In this document: positions 8,051-16,649 of the stretch, piece by piece
Position numbering within the stretch: the stretch's first letter is position 1
Layout: the number at the start of each line of letters is the position of its first letter
DNA from: DASUNP01 sp035249305
GTDB lineage: Bacteria; Acidobacteriota; Blastocatellia; UBA7656
Length of the DNA: 64,000 nucleotides
Reading direction: 5' to 3'
Assembly: GCA_035249305.1 (NCBI GenBank)
Contig: DATFGQ010000084.1
Coordinates: forward strand, 1-64,000
The notes under the pieces: model-generated
What the model saw: the letters and a program-made list of their open reading frames with translations, nothing else
Told to the model about the DNA's origin: nothing
Database searches by the model: none
Position numbers and translations under genes: made by a program

Positions 8051-9673
8051 ATGAGCAGTCTGGTCAAAACGGTATCGCGTTTCCAATCTATTCCGAAGCG
8101 GTGGGGCGAGAACAAACCGATCCTGATAACGCTCGCCGTCGGCCTCTTCGGCGTATATCTGATATACGTCGCCACGCGCACGCCGGGAGCAATCGGCGGC
8201 ATCGAGCCGGCCTTCATGGTGCTGGGGCTCGTCCTGGTCGTTCTAGCAGTGCGCGACTGGAAGCTCGGCATAAAAACGCTCCTGGTCGTCGTTATTATCG
8301 AGGGGGCGGTCCGCAAATGGTTCATGGCGTCGGCGACTGAGCTGGTCTACTTTTATAAAGACATCCTGATGCTTGCCACGCTGGCCGGTTATTTAAGGAG
8401 GCGGAGCAAAACGCCTTTCCTCATCAAACGCCATCTCAAATTGGTTTCGCTGATACTCGCTGTCTTCACCCTGTATGCGTTCGCATCAATGGGCTTGCCC
8501 GGAGGCCCGCACCCGGTAATCGGACTGCTCGGCCTCAAAGCCTATTGCTTATACATCCCGCTCGCGTTTCTTACGCCGAGAGCATTCTCCAGCAAGGAAG
8601 AGTTGTTGCGATTCTTGAAATGGTATCTGCTCATCGTCTTCCCTGTCGCCGTCATCGGCGTGATGCAATTCCTCGACACCAACTCACAATCCGTGCTCAA
8701 CCGCTACGCGTTGAGTGAAGAGACGAGCGGGCGGGCTACGAACATCGCCACGTTCGGCACGGCCTCTGAGGTCTACTTCGTGCGCATCACAAGCACTTTC
8801 TCCTACGTGACGGGGCTTTCGGTTTACCTGCCGGTCATGTTCGCGATGCTGCTCGCCCTCATCTCTCTGAACACCAGGCAACACCTCAAGCGCGGCGTCA
8901 AGGCGCTCTATTACACCGCGGCGGGCGCGACCGTCGTGCTGTCGGTGATGACAGGCAGCCGCGGGGCGGTGCTGGCAATAGCGCTTGTCGCGATCATCTT
9001 CTACTTCTTCACGTCGCGGCGAAATACGTTTCGGCGGCTCCAGCAGATGGCCGTCGTCGGCGTCATCCTCTACATCGCCCTGATGACTCTGTTCCCGCAA
9101 GCGTATGACGCTTTCTACAACCGCACGTTCGGCACCGAAGACCGGATGAATGAAGGGTGGGAGAGAATTGCCTCGGCGTTGAACCTCCCCGTCGACGAAG
9201 CCTCATACGCAGGGCTGCTCGGCTACGGCATAGGGCTGACGCAGAATTCCGTCCCCGCTCTGATGAAGCGGTTGGATATGACCGATCAAGGCAACCCGAT
9301 TCCCATACCGTGGGAGAGCGAGCCGGGGCGCGTGATGCTGGAGCTCGGGCTGGCAGGCTTTGTGCTCTACACGCTGTTGCGCCTGGCGCTGCTATTCACG
9401 GTCTTTCGGCTCTGCCTGGCTATCCGCGACCCCGAATCGAAGTTGATTGCCTTCGCGGCGGCGGCGTCGCTCGCGCTGCCTTTGATTATCGGCGGCGCTG
9501 TTGTCATTCACACGCAGAACGTCTACCAGTGGTTCCTCGTCGGCGTAGTGCTGGCGCTGCTGAATGCCGAGAGGCTGCAACGACTGGCCGCGAGGCCGCC
9601 AGCGCCTTTCGGCGTCCGGGCGGTCCCGCTCTCTCAGTCGAATATGCGCGCGAATCTCGATCAAGAACAGTGA
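8051..9673 (+). CDS. O-antigen ligase/polymerase-like membrane protein
   Basis: A 540-residue protein with about eleven hydrophobic segments spread over its length and a larger extracytoplasmic loop (about residues 350-440, containing GYGIGLTQNSVP) before the last spans. That layout is typical of Wzy polymerases and WaaL ligases, which join or transfer undecaprenyl-linked repeat units in the periplasm. These families have low sequence identity, so polymerase cannot be separated from ligase here. It is the only such protein in the locus, which favours a Wzy-like polymerase role if the pathway is Wzx/Wzy-dependent, though no Wzx flippase is visible in the window. Its stop overlaps the start of the next gene as ATGA. 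Confidence 0.72.
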   Translation: MSSLVKTVSRFQSIPKRWGENKPILITLAVGLFGVYLIYVATRTPGAIGGIEPAFMVLGLVLVVLAVRDWKLGIKTLLVVVIIEGAVRKWFMASATELVYFYKDILMLATLAGYLRRRSKTPFLIKRHLKLVSLILAVFTLYAFASMGLPGGPHPVIGLLGLKAYCLYIPLAFLTPRAFSSKEELLRFLKWYLLIVFPVAVIGVMQFLDTNSQSVLNRYALSEETSGRATNIATFGTASEVYFVRITSTFSYVTGLSVYLPVMFAMLLALISLNTRQHLKRGVKALYYTAAGATVVLSVMTGSRGAVLAIALVAIIFYFFTSRRNTFRRLQQMAVVGVILYIALMTLFPQAYDAFYNRTFGTEDRMNEGWERIASALNLPVDEASYAGLLGYGIGLTQNSVPALMKRLDMTDQGNPIPIPWESEPGRVMLELGLAGFVLYTLLRLALLFTVFRLCLAIRDPESKLIAFAAAASLALPLIIGGAVVIHTQNVYQWFLVGVVLALLNAERLQRLAARPPAPFGVRAVPLSQSNMRANLDQEQ

Positions 9674-10890
9674 TGCGCAATACCAGGCCCAGCGTCCTGC
9701 TGGTATCGTCTCAGCCTATTCAGAACGCCGCGTCGCTACAGGCCATGGCTCGCAACACCAGAGTCAAGGTGCTCACGGCTTACTGTAGCCTCCCGGACCG
9801 CAGGCTCTACCACGACGCCGAACATCTGACCAAGGAAGCCTTCGACCTGCCGTTGCTCGAAGGCTACGACTGGGTGCGAGTGGCGAACTATTCTCCGCTG
9901 CCGCGGCTGGGCAAGTTCTACGGCTTGATAAACCCCGGCATCGTCAAGCTCGTATCGAGCTCGGACTGCTGCATCATCTATGGCCATGCCTACGTTAGTT
10001 TCTGGCTCGCTATCGCTACGGCAAAGCTCCTGCGAAAACCTCTGTTGTTAGGCACAGACGCCACGTCGCTCCAGTCTCATTATGGCGGCCGGACCTGGAA
10101 GTCTTCTCTGAAAAAGCGGGTCTTCCCGTTTCTCTATAACCGGATTGCCGACGGGGTGCTCGTCCCTTCGACGGCTTCGAGACGCTTCATCTGCTCGCTC
10201 GGCGTCGGCGAAGAGAGAGTTATGCTCACGCCTTACGTAGTCGATAACGACTCTATCGCCGCCATCGCCGCCGCGACTGACCGCAAAAAGATTCGCGAAG
10301 AGTGGCAGGCGCCCGAAGACGCATCGGTGGCCGTCTTCTGCGCGAAGATGCTGCCGCGCAAGCGCCCGCAGGATGCATTGCGGGCGTTCGCTCAAGCCAA
10401 CGTCCCGAACAGCTACCTCATCATGGTCGGCGAAGGCCCTTTGAGCGATAGCCTGCGCGACGAGGCCGAGCGGCTGGCCATCAAAGACCGCGTGCGATTC
10501 ATAGGTCTTGTCAAATACTCTCATCTGCCGCAGGTCTACGCCGCCAGTGACGTGCTCATCTTCCCCTCCGAGCACGAGCCATACGGGCTGCCCGTCAACG
10601 AAGCGATGATATGCGGCATCCCAGCGATCGTCAGCGACCGCGTGGGCGCCGCAATCGATCTGGTGGAGGAGGGCAAGACGGGGTTCGTTTATCCCTGCGG
10701 CGACGTGGACGGCCTGGCCGCGCTGCTGCGCAAAGTTCTATCCGACCGCGAGCTGTTAAACAGGTTGGGCGACGCGGCTCGTAAACGGATCGCCGCCTGG
10801 TCGCCGTGCGAAAATGCCGAAGCGACTATACGCGCCGTCGAGAGAGCCCTGGCCGCGCGCCATGCGCGGGCAAAAGCTGCACGATCATGA
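9673..10890 (+). CDS. Glycosyltransferase family 4
   Basis: A 405-residue GT4 enzyme starting at ATG 9673 (MRNTRPSVLLVSSQ), overlapping the previous stop by one base (ATGA), which implies translational coupling. The longer frame upstream is only an overlap with the preceding gene. The C-terminal domain shows AVFCAKMLPRKRPQDALRAF and the EX7E motif EHEPYGLPVNEAM. These mark a retaining nucleotide-sugar transferase of GT-B fold that is expected to act at the inner face of the membrane. No signal peptide is seen. The sugar donor cannot be inferred; the GDP-mannose genes further along the locus make GDP-sugars possible. Confidence 0.88.
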   Translation: MRNTRPSVLLVSSQPIQNAASLQAMARNTRVKVLTAYCSLPDRRLYHDAEHLTKEAFDLPLLEGYDWVRVANYSPLPRLGKFYGLINPGIVKLVSSSDCCIIYGHAYVSFWLAIATAKLLRKPLLLGTDATSLQSHYGGRTWKSSLKKRVFPFLYNRIADGVLVPSTASRRFICSLGVGEERVMLTPYVVDNDSIAAIAAATDRKKIREEWQAPEDASVAVFCAKMLPRKRPQDALRAFAQANVPNSYLIMVGEGPLSDSLRDEAERLAIKDRVRFIGLVKYSHLPQVYAASDVLIFPSEHEPYGLPVNEAMICGIPAIVSDRVGAAIDLVEEGKTGFVYPCGDVDGLAALLRKVLSDRELLNRLGDAARKRIAAWSPCENAEATIRAVERALAARHARAKAARS

Positions 10891-10897
10891 TTCGGTG

Positions 10898-12067
10898 ATG
10901 AAGATTCTTTTATACAGCAAGGCTTTTCATCCGATGGTAGGAGGTATAGAGACCGTCACCGCCACTATGGCAGAGCTTCTCAACAAGCTCGGACACCAAT
11001 GCGACGTGCTCACTCCGGTCGAAAACGCGGAGCCCGACGCCTTCGATTATAAAGTCCATAGGCGGCCCGGCTTTCTGAAGAAGATAAAGGTCGTCCTGGA
11101 TGCCGACATCGTCATCTCGAAAGGCGCGTCTCTGGCGATGGTCCCCTATTGCTTGATTTTGGGAAGGCCCTTCATCTGGGTGCACGCGGGTTATCAGGCG
11201 AGCTGTGTTGACGGCCTCGGCTGGGTCGATGGCATTCCAGCGCCTATGACTCCGAAAGCCTCTATCGCATTTCACTACAGAAAGAGCGGATTGCTCTTTG
11301 CCGCAAGGGCGGCGCTCAAGTTATACATCAGGCGCTTCGCGTGCAAGCGCATCGTAACCATGAACGTCGCCGTGAGCGATTGGGTGGCGATGCGGCAGCC
11401 ATTCAGCAACCAGATCACGATTCACAACCCATTCCCGATCTATCGATTCTCAGGCGCGTCTCAAACTGCGGAGCCCCGGTATCAATTCTTATACCTGGGA
11501 AGGCTGGTCAGCGAGAAAGGTGTCGGCACGCTGATAAAGGCTTTTGCGATTCTGGTCAAACAGAATCCAGACGATAAGCTCAGGCTGCTCGTAGTCGGTG
11601 AGGGTAACTGGCGCGGCAGGCTCGAATCGCTCGCGAAAGAGTCGGGCGTTGAAAACAACGTCGAGTTTGCAGGGCGCAAGACGGGTGACGAGCTGACCGG
11701 ATTGATCGAGCAGTGCGAGATCGCCGTGGTGCCTTCCGAATGGGAAGAGCCTATGGGTGTCGTCGCGCTGGAGCTGCTGGCGGCCGGGAAGCCTCTGATC
11801 GTCTCTAAGAACGGGGGGCTTGCCGAATGCGTCGGAGACGCGGCGCTCCTGTTTGACAACGGCGATCACGCGATGCTCGCCGACCGCATGTCGCGGCTGC
11901 TCGAAGATGGGCAACTGCGGGCTTCGCTTCAGCAGAAGGCCAGGGAGCAAATCGATAAGTTTGATCCCGAGGCACTCGTCAAACAGTACATCAATCTGTT
12001 CGACACGGTTCTCGGCGCGCGCAAACAGCAGCGGCGCGGGAATAAAGACCTGCTTATTTCGAAATGA
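10898..12067 (+). CDS. Glycosyltransferase family 4
   Basis: A 389-residue GT-B enzyme beginning MKILLYSKAFHPMVGGIE, a classic GT4 N-terminus with the GG loop that binds the acceptor side. The second domain has FLYLGRLVSEKGVGTLIKAF and the EX7E motif EEPMGVVALELLAAGKP. ATG 10898 lies 7 bases after the previous stop and puts the first beta strand at the expected position; an earlier in-frame start would overlap the previous gene by about 76 bases. The last four bases overlap the next gene (ATGA). The role is addition of one residue in the polysaccharide repeat, donor unknown. Confidence 0.9.
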   Translation: MKILLYSKAFHPMVGGIETVTATMAELLNKLGHQCDVLTPVENAEPDAFDYKVHRRPGFLKKIKVVLDADIVISKGASLAMVPYCLILGRPFIWVHAGYQASCVDGLGWVDGIPAPMTPKASIAFHYRKSGLLFAARAALKLYIRRFACKRIVTMNVAVSDWVAMRQPFSNQITIHNPFPIYRFSGASQTAEPRYQFLYLGRLVSEKGVGTLIKAFAILVKQNPDDKLRLLVVGEGNWRGRLESLAKESGVENNVEFAGRKTGDELTGLIEQCEIAVVPSEWEEPMGVVALELLAAGKPLIVSKNGGLAECVGDAALLFDNGDHAMLADRMSRLLEDGQLRASLQQKAREQIDKFDPEALVKQYINLFDTVLGARKQQRRGNKDLLISK

Positions 12068-13335
12068 GCGTGCTTAAAGAAGCCGTAGACGAGATGGTGG
12101 CCGCACCGCCCGGCGCTTTGAGAATCGTTTTGTCGCATCCGCATGGGAACACGAACAGCTATCACGCCGCGCGAGCGCTGGCCGAAGAGAGCTGGCTTCA
12201 CACGTTTCAGACGGGCGTCCTCGGAGACTCGGCGGCGTCGCGGCTGTTCAGCTTATTCTCATCCGACATCAAGCATCGCGCACCCGGCCGCAGCTACCGC
12301 GGAATTCCTGCCGCGGGTCAGGAGTCTCATGTCGTGTGGGAAGCGGTTTCGCAGTTGGGTAAAAGGGTGAAGCCAGGCGGACCGACCGCGCGCGTCAACT
12401 GGTACGACGTGCTCTTCTGGGGACATGATTTGCAAGTGTCGCGCTCGCTCTCCGGTGATCTCGACGCGATCTATGCGTATGAAGACGGGGCCATGAAGAC
12501 GTTTGCCGCGGCGAAGAAAAAAGAGATCGCCACGGTTTACGAGCTGCCGCTCGGGTATTATCGCGGCGTCGCCCGCGAGATTAACCGCGCTCGCAGCGAG
12601 CACGCGCGCTTGCAGCCCACGGACTACGCCGAGCCGTCGTGGAAGCAAGCCCGCAAAGACGAAGAGCTGAGACTCGCAGACACGGTCATAGTCCCGTGCG
12701 CGTGGGCGCTCGACTCGCTTCGCTTCAGCGACGTGGGCGGCGCGAAACCTGCAATAAAGATTCCATACGGAACGCCCTCCGACGAGGTCGCCTCAAGGAC
12801 GGCGCGGCCCGACGGCCCGTTTACCGTTCTGTTCGCGGGTCAGGTCGGGTTGCGCAAAGGCGTGCCGCATCTGATCGAAGCCTGGGAGAGGCTGCGGCTG
12901 AAGGACGCGCGGTTGTTGTTTGCCGGCTCGCTCAGCCTTCCGAAAGAGTATTTGCGTGAGAAGGCTGGAAGCTTTGAGTACCTCGGCGCGTTGCCGCGCG
13001 CGGAGCTTTTCGAACGCATGAGGCAGGCCGACCTGTTCGCCTTCCCGTCTCTGGCCGAAGGCTTCGGGCTCGTAATCGGAGAAGCGATGGCTTGCGGCGT
13101 GCCCGTGCTTACGACCACGAACACGGGCGGGCCGGAGCTGATTACGGACGGCCGCGAGGGCTGGTGCGTTGCCGCGCATTCGACCGACACGCTCGCCGAG
13201 AGGCTAGAGTGGGCCTATCAAAATCGCGACAGGCTTTTTGAGATGGGCAACCTCGCGCGCCTAAGGGCAGAGCAGTGGACGTGGAAGGATTATCGCCGCA
13301 AGCTCGTCCGAGAGCTCGCGCCGTATCTGCAATAG
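12064..13335 (+). CDS. Glycosyltransferase family 4
   Basis: A 423-residue protein whose C-terminal half has FTVLFAGQVGLRKGVPHLI and the EX7E motif AEGFGLVIGEAMACGVP, followed by TTNTGGPELI, a clear GT4 catalytic domain. The N-terminal 200 residues are longer than usual and start with a region containing LSHPHGNTNSYHAARAL. It overlaps the preceding GT4 by four bases (ATGA). It is probably a cytoplasmic transferase in the same operon. It is one of a run of four adjacent GT4 genes (9673-14452), consistent with an oligosaccharide unit of at least several residues. Confidence 0.88.
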   Translation: MSVLKEAVDEMVAAPPGALRIVLSHPHGNTNSYHAARALAEESWLHTFQTGVLGDSAASRLFSLFSSDIKHRAPGRSYRGIPAAGQESHVVWEAVSQLGKRVKPGGPTARVNWYDVLFWGHDLQVSRSLSGDLDAIYAYEDGAMKTFAAAKKKEIATVYELPLGYYRGVAREINRARSEHARLQPTDYAEPSWKQARKDEELRLADTVIVPCAWALDSLRFSDVGGAKPAIKIPYGTPSDEVASRTARPDGPFTVLFAGQVGLRKGVPHLIEAWERLRLKDARLLFAGSLSLPKEYLREKAGSFEYLGALPRAELFERMRQADLFAFPSLAEGFGLVIGEAMACGVPVLTTTNTGGPELITDGREGWCVAAHSTDTLAERLEWAYQNRDRLFEMGNLARLRAEQWTWKDYRRKLVRELAPYLQ

Positions 13336-13342
13336 CAGGCGT

Positions 13343-14452
13343 ATGCAAAATCGCGGTAAGCGGATTCTATTATTACTGCCCGAAGTCTTCGGGAGCGCTG
13401 GCGGGATACAGATGTTTTGCCGCGCGCTCTGTTATGGCGCGGGTCGCTGGGCGCAAAAAAATGGGGCCGAGGTGAGCGCGCTCGTGCTGAACGACAATGC
13501 CGCGCCCGACGCGCGCTACGTCGATGGCGGCTTCCGCTCTTACATCACGAGCGGCGGGAGCAAGGCGAAGTTTATTAAGAGCTACGTGCAGCAATCGGCC
13601 GCCTTCAACCCTGATCTGGTGATAGTCGGACACATCTCTCTGTCGCCGCTCTCGCTGATAAGCAGGCGGGCTAAGAGCTGTGTTATTGCTTACGGCATAG
13701 AGGCGTGGCGCAAGCTTTCGCAAGTCGAAAAGCGCGCTCTCGAACGGGCCGAACGCCTGCTCGCCATAAGCGAGTACACGCGAAGCGAGCTTTGCAGGCT
13801 GAACTCGTTGCCGGAAACTAAGGTCGATATCTTCCCCTGCTCGCTCGACCCTCACTGGACGGCGGAGGAGTTGCCCGCGCCGGAAACTGCTAGCCCGCCT
13901 TTGCTGTTAACGGTGAGCCGTTTGAACCAGAGCGATTCTTACAAGGGCGTCGACAGCGTGATCGAATGTCTCCCCGATGTCGTGGATTGCGTCGGCCCGG
14001 TCGATTATAGAATCGTAGGCGGCGGAGACGACATGCCGCGGCTTCGCGCGCTAGCCGAGCGGCTCGGCATTATCGACTACGTCACCTTCACGGGCGAGGT
14101 AAGCGACGGCCAGTTGCGCGACCTTTACAAACGCTGCTCGCTGTTCGTGATGCCGAGCGAGGCCGAAGGCTTCGGCATAGTCTTTCTCGAAGCGATGGCT
14201 TACGGAAAGCCGATCATCGGCGGCGCGCATGCCGCCACGCCTTCTGTGGTCGAGCACGAACAGACCGGTTTGCTGGTCGAAAGAAAGGATGTCGCGGCCA
14301 TTGCTCAGTCGATAATACGAATCTTGAAAGATGACGATTTGCGCTTGCGGCTGGGCAGCGCGGGCCGCCGCAGGCTCGTCGACAGGTTTACGTTCGAGAG
14401 CTTTGAATCGAACCTCGACCATCTCCTGAAAGTCCTGAGTGCTGAGTCCTGA
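13343..14452 (+). CDS. Glycosyltransferase family 4 with repeat-encoded C-terminus
   Basis: A 369-residue GT4 enzyme with the EX7E motif AEGFGIVFLEAMAYGKP and LTVSRLNQSDSYKGVDSV at the donor-binding domain. It follows the previous GT by 7 bases. Its last residues, KVLSAES, are encoded by the left arm of a CTGAGTS heptad repeat that begins at 14433, so the stop codon lies inside the repeat. The epimerase at 21344-22333 ends with the same seven residues for the same reason. This suggests that the repeat replaced the native 3' end of the gene. The catalytic domain appears complete, so function is probably retained. Confidence 0.88.
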   Translation: MQNRGKRILLLLPEVFGSAGGIQMFCRALCYGAGRWAQKNGAEVSALVLNDNAAPDARYVDGGFRSYITSGGSKAKFIKSYVQQSAAFNPDLVIVGHISLSPLSLISRRAKSCVIAYGIEAWRKLSQVEKRALERAERLLAISEYTRSELCRLNSLPETKVDIFPCSLDPHWTAEELPAPETASPPLLLTVSRLNQSDSYKGVDSVIECLPDVVDCVGPVDYRIVGGGDDMPRLRALAERLGIIDYVTFTGEVSDGQLRDLYKRCSLFVMPSEAEGFGIVFLEAMAYGKPIIGGAHAATPSVVEHEQTGLLVERKDVAAIAQSIIRILKDDDLRLRLGSAGRRRLVDRFTFESFESNLDHLLKVLSAES

Positions 14453-14725
14453 GTGCTGAGTGAAAGCCCCGCAGGGCGCAATTCGATCAACCTTGGTGAG
14501 ACGATATTCAACAGCACGAGACTAGAAGCCCCAAAGGGGCGGCGATTCAATAGCCCGGCGCAACGCGCCGGGTGACGCACGCATACAACGAGAAGCCCTG
14601 AAAGGGCGCGATACTTATATCGCCCTTTCAGGGCTTATGATTTATGACAATCCGTTTCCAGGGGCGGTGCCCCTGGCTATTAAATCGCGCCCCTGCGGGG
14701 CTTTCACTCAGCACTCAGCACTCAG
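14433..14725. repeat. Composite repeat: CTGAGTS heptad arms around a palindrome cluster
   Basis: The left arm (14433-14461) is four units of a 7-base repeat alternating TCCTGAG and TGCTGAG; the right arm (14706-14725) is the inverse, ACTCAGC units. Between them is the palindrome cluster described separately. The same arms occur as a simple hairpin at 22313-22376 and 60473-60545. The element fills the space between the GT gene ending at 14452, whose stop is inside the left arm, and asnB, which starts 6 bases after the right arm, so asnB has no visible Shine-Dalgarno. It may be a non-autonomous mobile element or an RNA processing/termination structure. Confidence 0.8.
14462..14705. repeat. GC-rich palindrome cluster, copy 1 (REP-like)
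   Basis: About 244 bases built of consecutive palindromes: AAGCCCC-AAA-GGGGC, then CCCGGCGCAACGCGCCGGG, then a 16-bp stem AAGCCCTGAAAGGGCG with its inverse at 14593-14608 and 14621-14636, then CCAGGGGC-GGT-GCCCCTGG. The outer ends form an imperfect inverted pair (GAAAGCCCCGCAGGG against its complement). A second copy with the same order of palindromes lies at 56191-56420. The structure is like REP/BIME clusters mobilised by IS200-like (RAYT) transposases, but no such transposase is in the window. Confidence 0.8.
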
Positions 14726-14731
14726 AATAGT

Positions 14732-16648
14732 ATGTGCGGAATCGCGGGAATAATAAGCAATAACCTGCCCGACATCGCGCGGCGCATCGAACGCATGAGC
14801 GAGTCGGTAGCCCATCGCGGGCCTGACGCCGCAGGGCTCGAAGTGTGGACAGACGGCGCGCGGCGGGCCGCTTTCGCCCACCGCAGGCTCGCGATAATCG
14901 ACCTGTCAGAGTCCGGCCGTCAGCCCATGCAGACCGACGACGGCCGCTACTCGGTTATCTTCAACGGTGAGATTTATAACTACCTGTCATTAAGAGAATC
15001 GCTCGCCTCTGACGGCGTAGAGTTCGGCTCGAACACCGACACAGAGGTCTTTCTGCACCTGTATAAAAAGTATGGCCGGGATTGTCTACGCTTCCTGCGC
15101 GGGATGTTCGCTTTCGCGCTCCGCGACCGCGAGACGGGCGAGGTCTTCGCCGCGCGCGACCGGCTAGGCATAAAGCCGTTTTATTATTACTGCGACGGCT
15201 CTCTTTTCGTCTTCGCTTCGGAGATTCGCGCACTCCTTTCTTCCGGGCTCGTCCCGCGCGAGATTGACGCGACGTCGCTGAGCTCTTATCTGAGTTTCGG
15301 GGCCGTCCAGGAGCCTCGCACGATAATCAAGAATGTGCGGTCGCTCCCGCCGGCTCACTACGTCACCATTGAGTCGAGCGGAGCCGTCAAAGAGATTGCG
15401 CCTTACTGGCAACTGCCCGAGCCTTCCGCGTGCCGCGACCGCAAGCAGGCTGTCGAAGAGACGCGCGCGCGCCTCGAAGAGAGCGTGCGTCTTCACCTCG
15501 TCTCGGACGTGCCGCTCGGCGCTTTCCTGTCGGGCGGGATAGATTCAAGCTCGATCGTCGCCTTTATGAGCAAGCAGGCCGCCGGTCGCGTGAACACTTT
15601 TTCGGTCTGCTTTCGCGAGCAGGAATTCAGCGAGAGCGCGCTGGCCCGCGTGGTGGCCGAAAAGTGGGGCACTTCGCACACCGAGATAGCTCTGTCTGAA
15701 GAGGAGATGCTCGCGGCGCTGCCCGACGCCATCTCAAGCATAGACCAGCCGACCATAGACGGCATAAACACCTGGGTGATCTCGCGGGCGACAAGGCGGG
15801 CGGGCATCACCGTGGCGCTGTCGGGGTTGGGCGGCGACGAGCTGTTCGGCGGCTACCCGAGTTTCAAACGCGCGCGCGCCATCGATCGCTACCTCTCGCC
15901 GATGGCCCGGCTTAACCCTTCGCGGCGGCGGCAGGTGGCGGCCGTTGCCGCGCGCGTGATGGGCGACACGCTCAGGAGCCAGAAAGTTGCTTCGGCGATC
16001 ACCGAAGGGGGCGATCTTTTGGCTTCGTACTTGAGCATGCGAGGGCTCTTTTCGAAAGCCGCGCGCCGTGATCTGATGAGAGAGAGCGCGCGCGAGGCGA
16101 TCGATGCGGATCACGAATACGACATGCCCGCCGAAGCGCTGGCTCTGATCGAAGGCGGCGACGAGTCGGACGTGTTCAATCGAATCTCGCGTTACGAGAT
16201 GAGCTTTTACATGGCGAACATGCTTTTGCGCGATACGGACGCGATGAGCATGGCGAGCGCGCTTGAGGTCCGTGTGCCTATGCTCGATCACGAGCTTGTC
16301 GAATGGGTTTACGCGCTGCCGGGCGAGATGAAAAAGGGCCGTGCGCCTAAGCAGCTTTTGATAGAGGCGCTGGGCGCGGACTTGCCCGCGGAGATCGTCG
16401 AGCATAAGAAGATGGGGTTCGCGCTGCCGTTCGAACGCTGGCTGCACACGTCGCTCAGGCCATTCGTTTCCGACGTGCTGAGCGATTCTCAATCGATCGC
16501 GCGATCGGGGCTCGACGCCGCCGCGGTCGGCGACGTGGCGAGCAGCTTCGACGCGGGCGCGCGGTCGACTTCATGGACGAGGGTGTGGGCGCTTACGGTG
16601 CTCGTCGACTGGTGCAGGCGGCACGACGTTTCGATGCCGGAGTTTTAG
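14732..16648 (+). CDS. asnB: Glutamine-hydrolysing asparagine synthetase (AsnB-type)
   Basis: A 638-residue two-domain amidotransferase. After removal of Met1, Cys2 of MCGIAG is the class II glutamine amidotransferase nucleophile; the glutaminase domain includes HRGPDAAG, FNGEIYN and ARDRLGIKPFYYY. The synthetase domain has the ATP pyrophosphatase loop LSGGIDSSS near residue 267 and SGLGGDELFGGYP. The enzyme makes asparagine from aspartate, ATP and glutamine. Homologues inside polysaccharide loci often belong to exosortase- or capsule-linked subgroups and may amidate sugar acids instead, so the native substrate is uncertain. It lies two bases before the next GT4 gene and directly behind the composite repeat, without a recognisable ribosome-binding site. 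Confidence 0.92.
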   Translation: MCGIAGIISNNLPDIARRIERMSESVAHRGPDAAGLEVWTDGARRAAFAHRRLAIIDLSESGRQPMQTDDGRYSVIFNGEIYNYLSLRESLASDGVEFGSNTDTEVFLHLYKKYGRDCLRFLRGMFAFALRDRETGEVFAARDRLGIKPFYYYCDGSLFVFASEIRALLSSGLVPREIDATSLSSYLSFGAVQEPRTIIKNVRSLPPAHYVTIESSGAVKEIAPYWQLPEPSACRDRKQAVEETRARLEESVRLHLVSDVPLGAFLSGGIDSSSIVAFMSKQAAGRVNTFSVCFREQEFSESALARVVAEKWGTSHTEIALSEEEMLAALPDAISSIDQPTIDGINTWVISRATRRAGITVALSGLGGDELFGGYPSFKRARAIDRYLSPMARLNPSRRRQVAAVAARVMGDTLRSQKVASAITEGGDLLASYLSMRGLFSKAARRDLMRESAREAIDADHEYDMPAEALALIEGGDESDVFNRISRYEMSFYMANMLLRDTDAMSMASALEVRVPMLDHELVEWVYALPGEMKKGRAPKQLLIEALGADLPAEIVEHKKMGFALPFERWLHTSLRPFVSDVLSDSQSIARSGLDAAAVGDVASSFDAGARSTSWTRVWALTVLVDWCRRHDVSMPEF

Positions 16649-16649
16649 T

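Noticed and set aside
9157..9672. Upstream extension of the GT4 at 9673
   Set aside because: It overlaps the O-antigen-ligase-like gene by 516 bases; the ATGA overlap start at 9673 gives a normal GT4 N-terminus.
14462..14705. The palindrome series was considered as a CRISPR array
   Set aside because: The units differ from each other and spacing is irregular; there are no equal direct repeats with unique spacers and no cas gene.
15734..16492. A 252-codon frame antisense to asnB
   Set aside because: No domain and composition typical of an antisense shadow; asnB is well supported.
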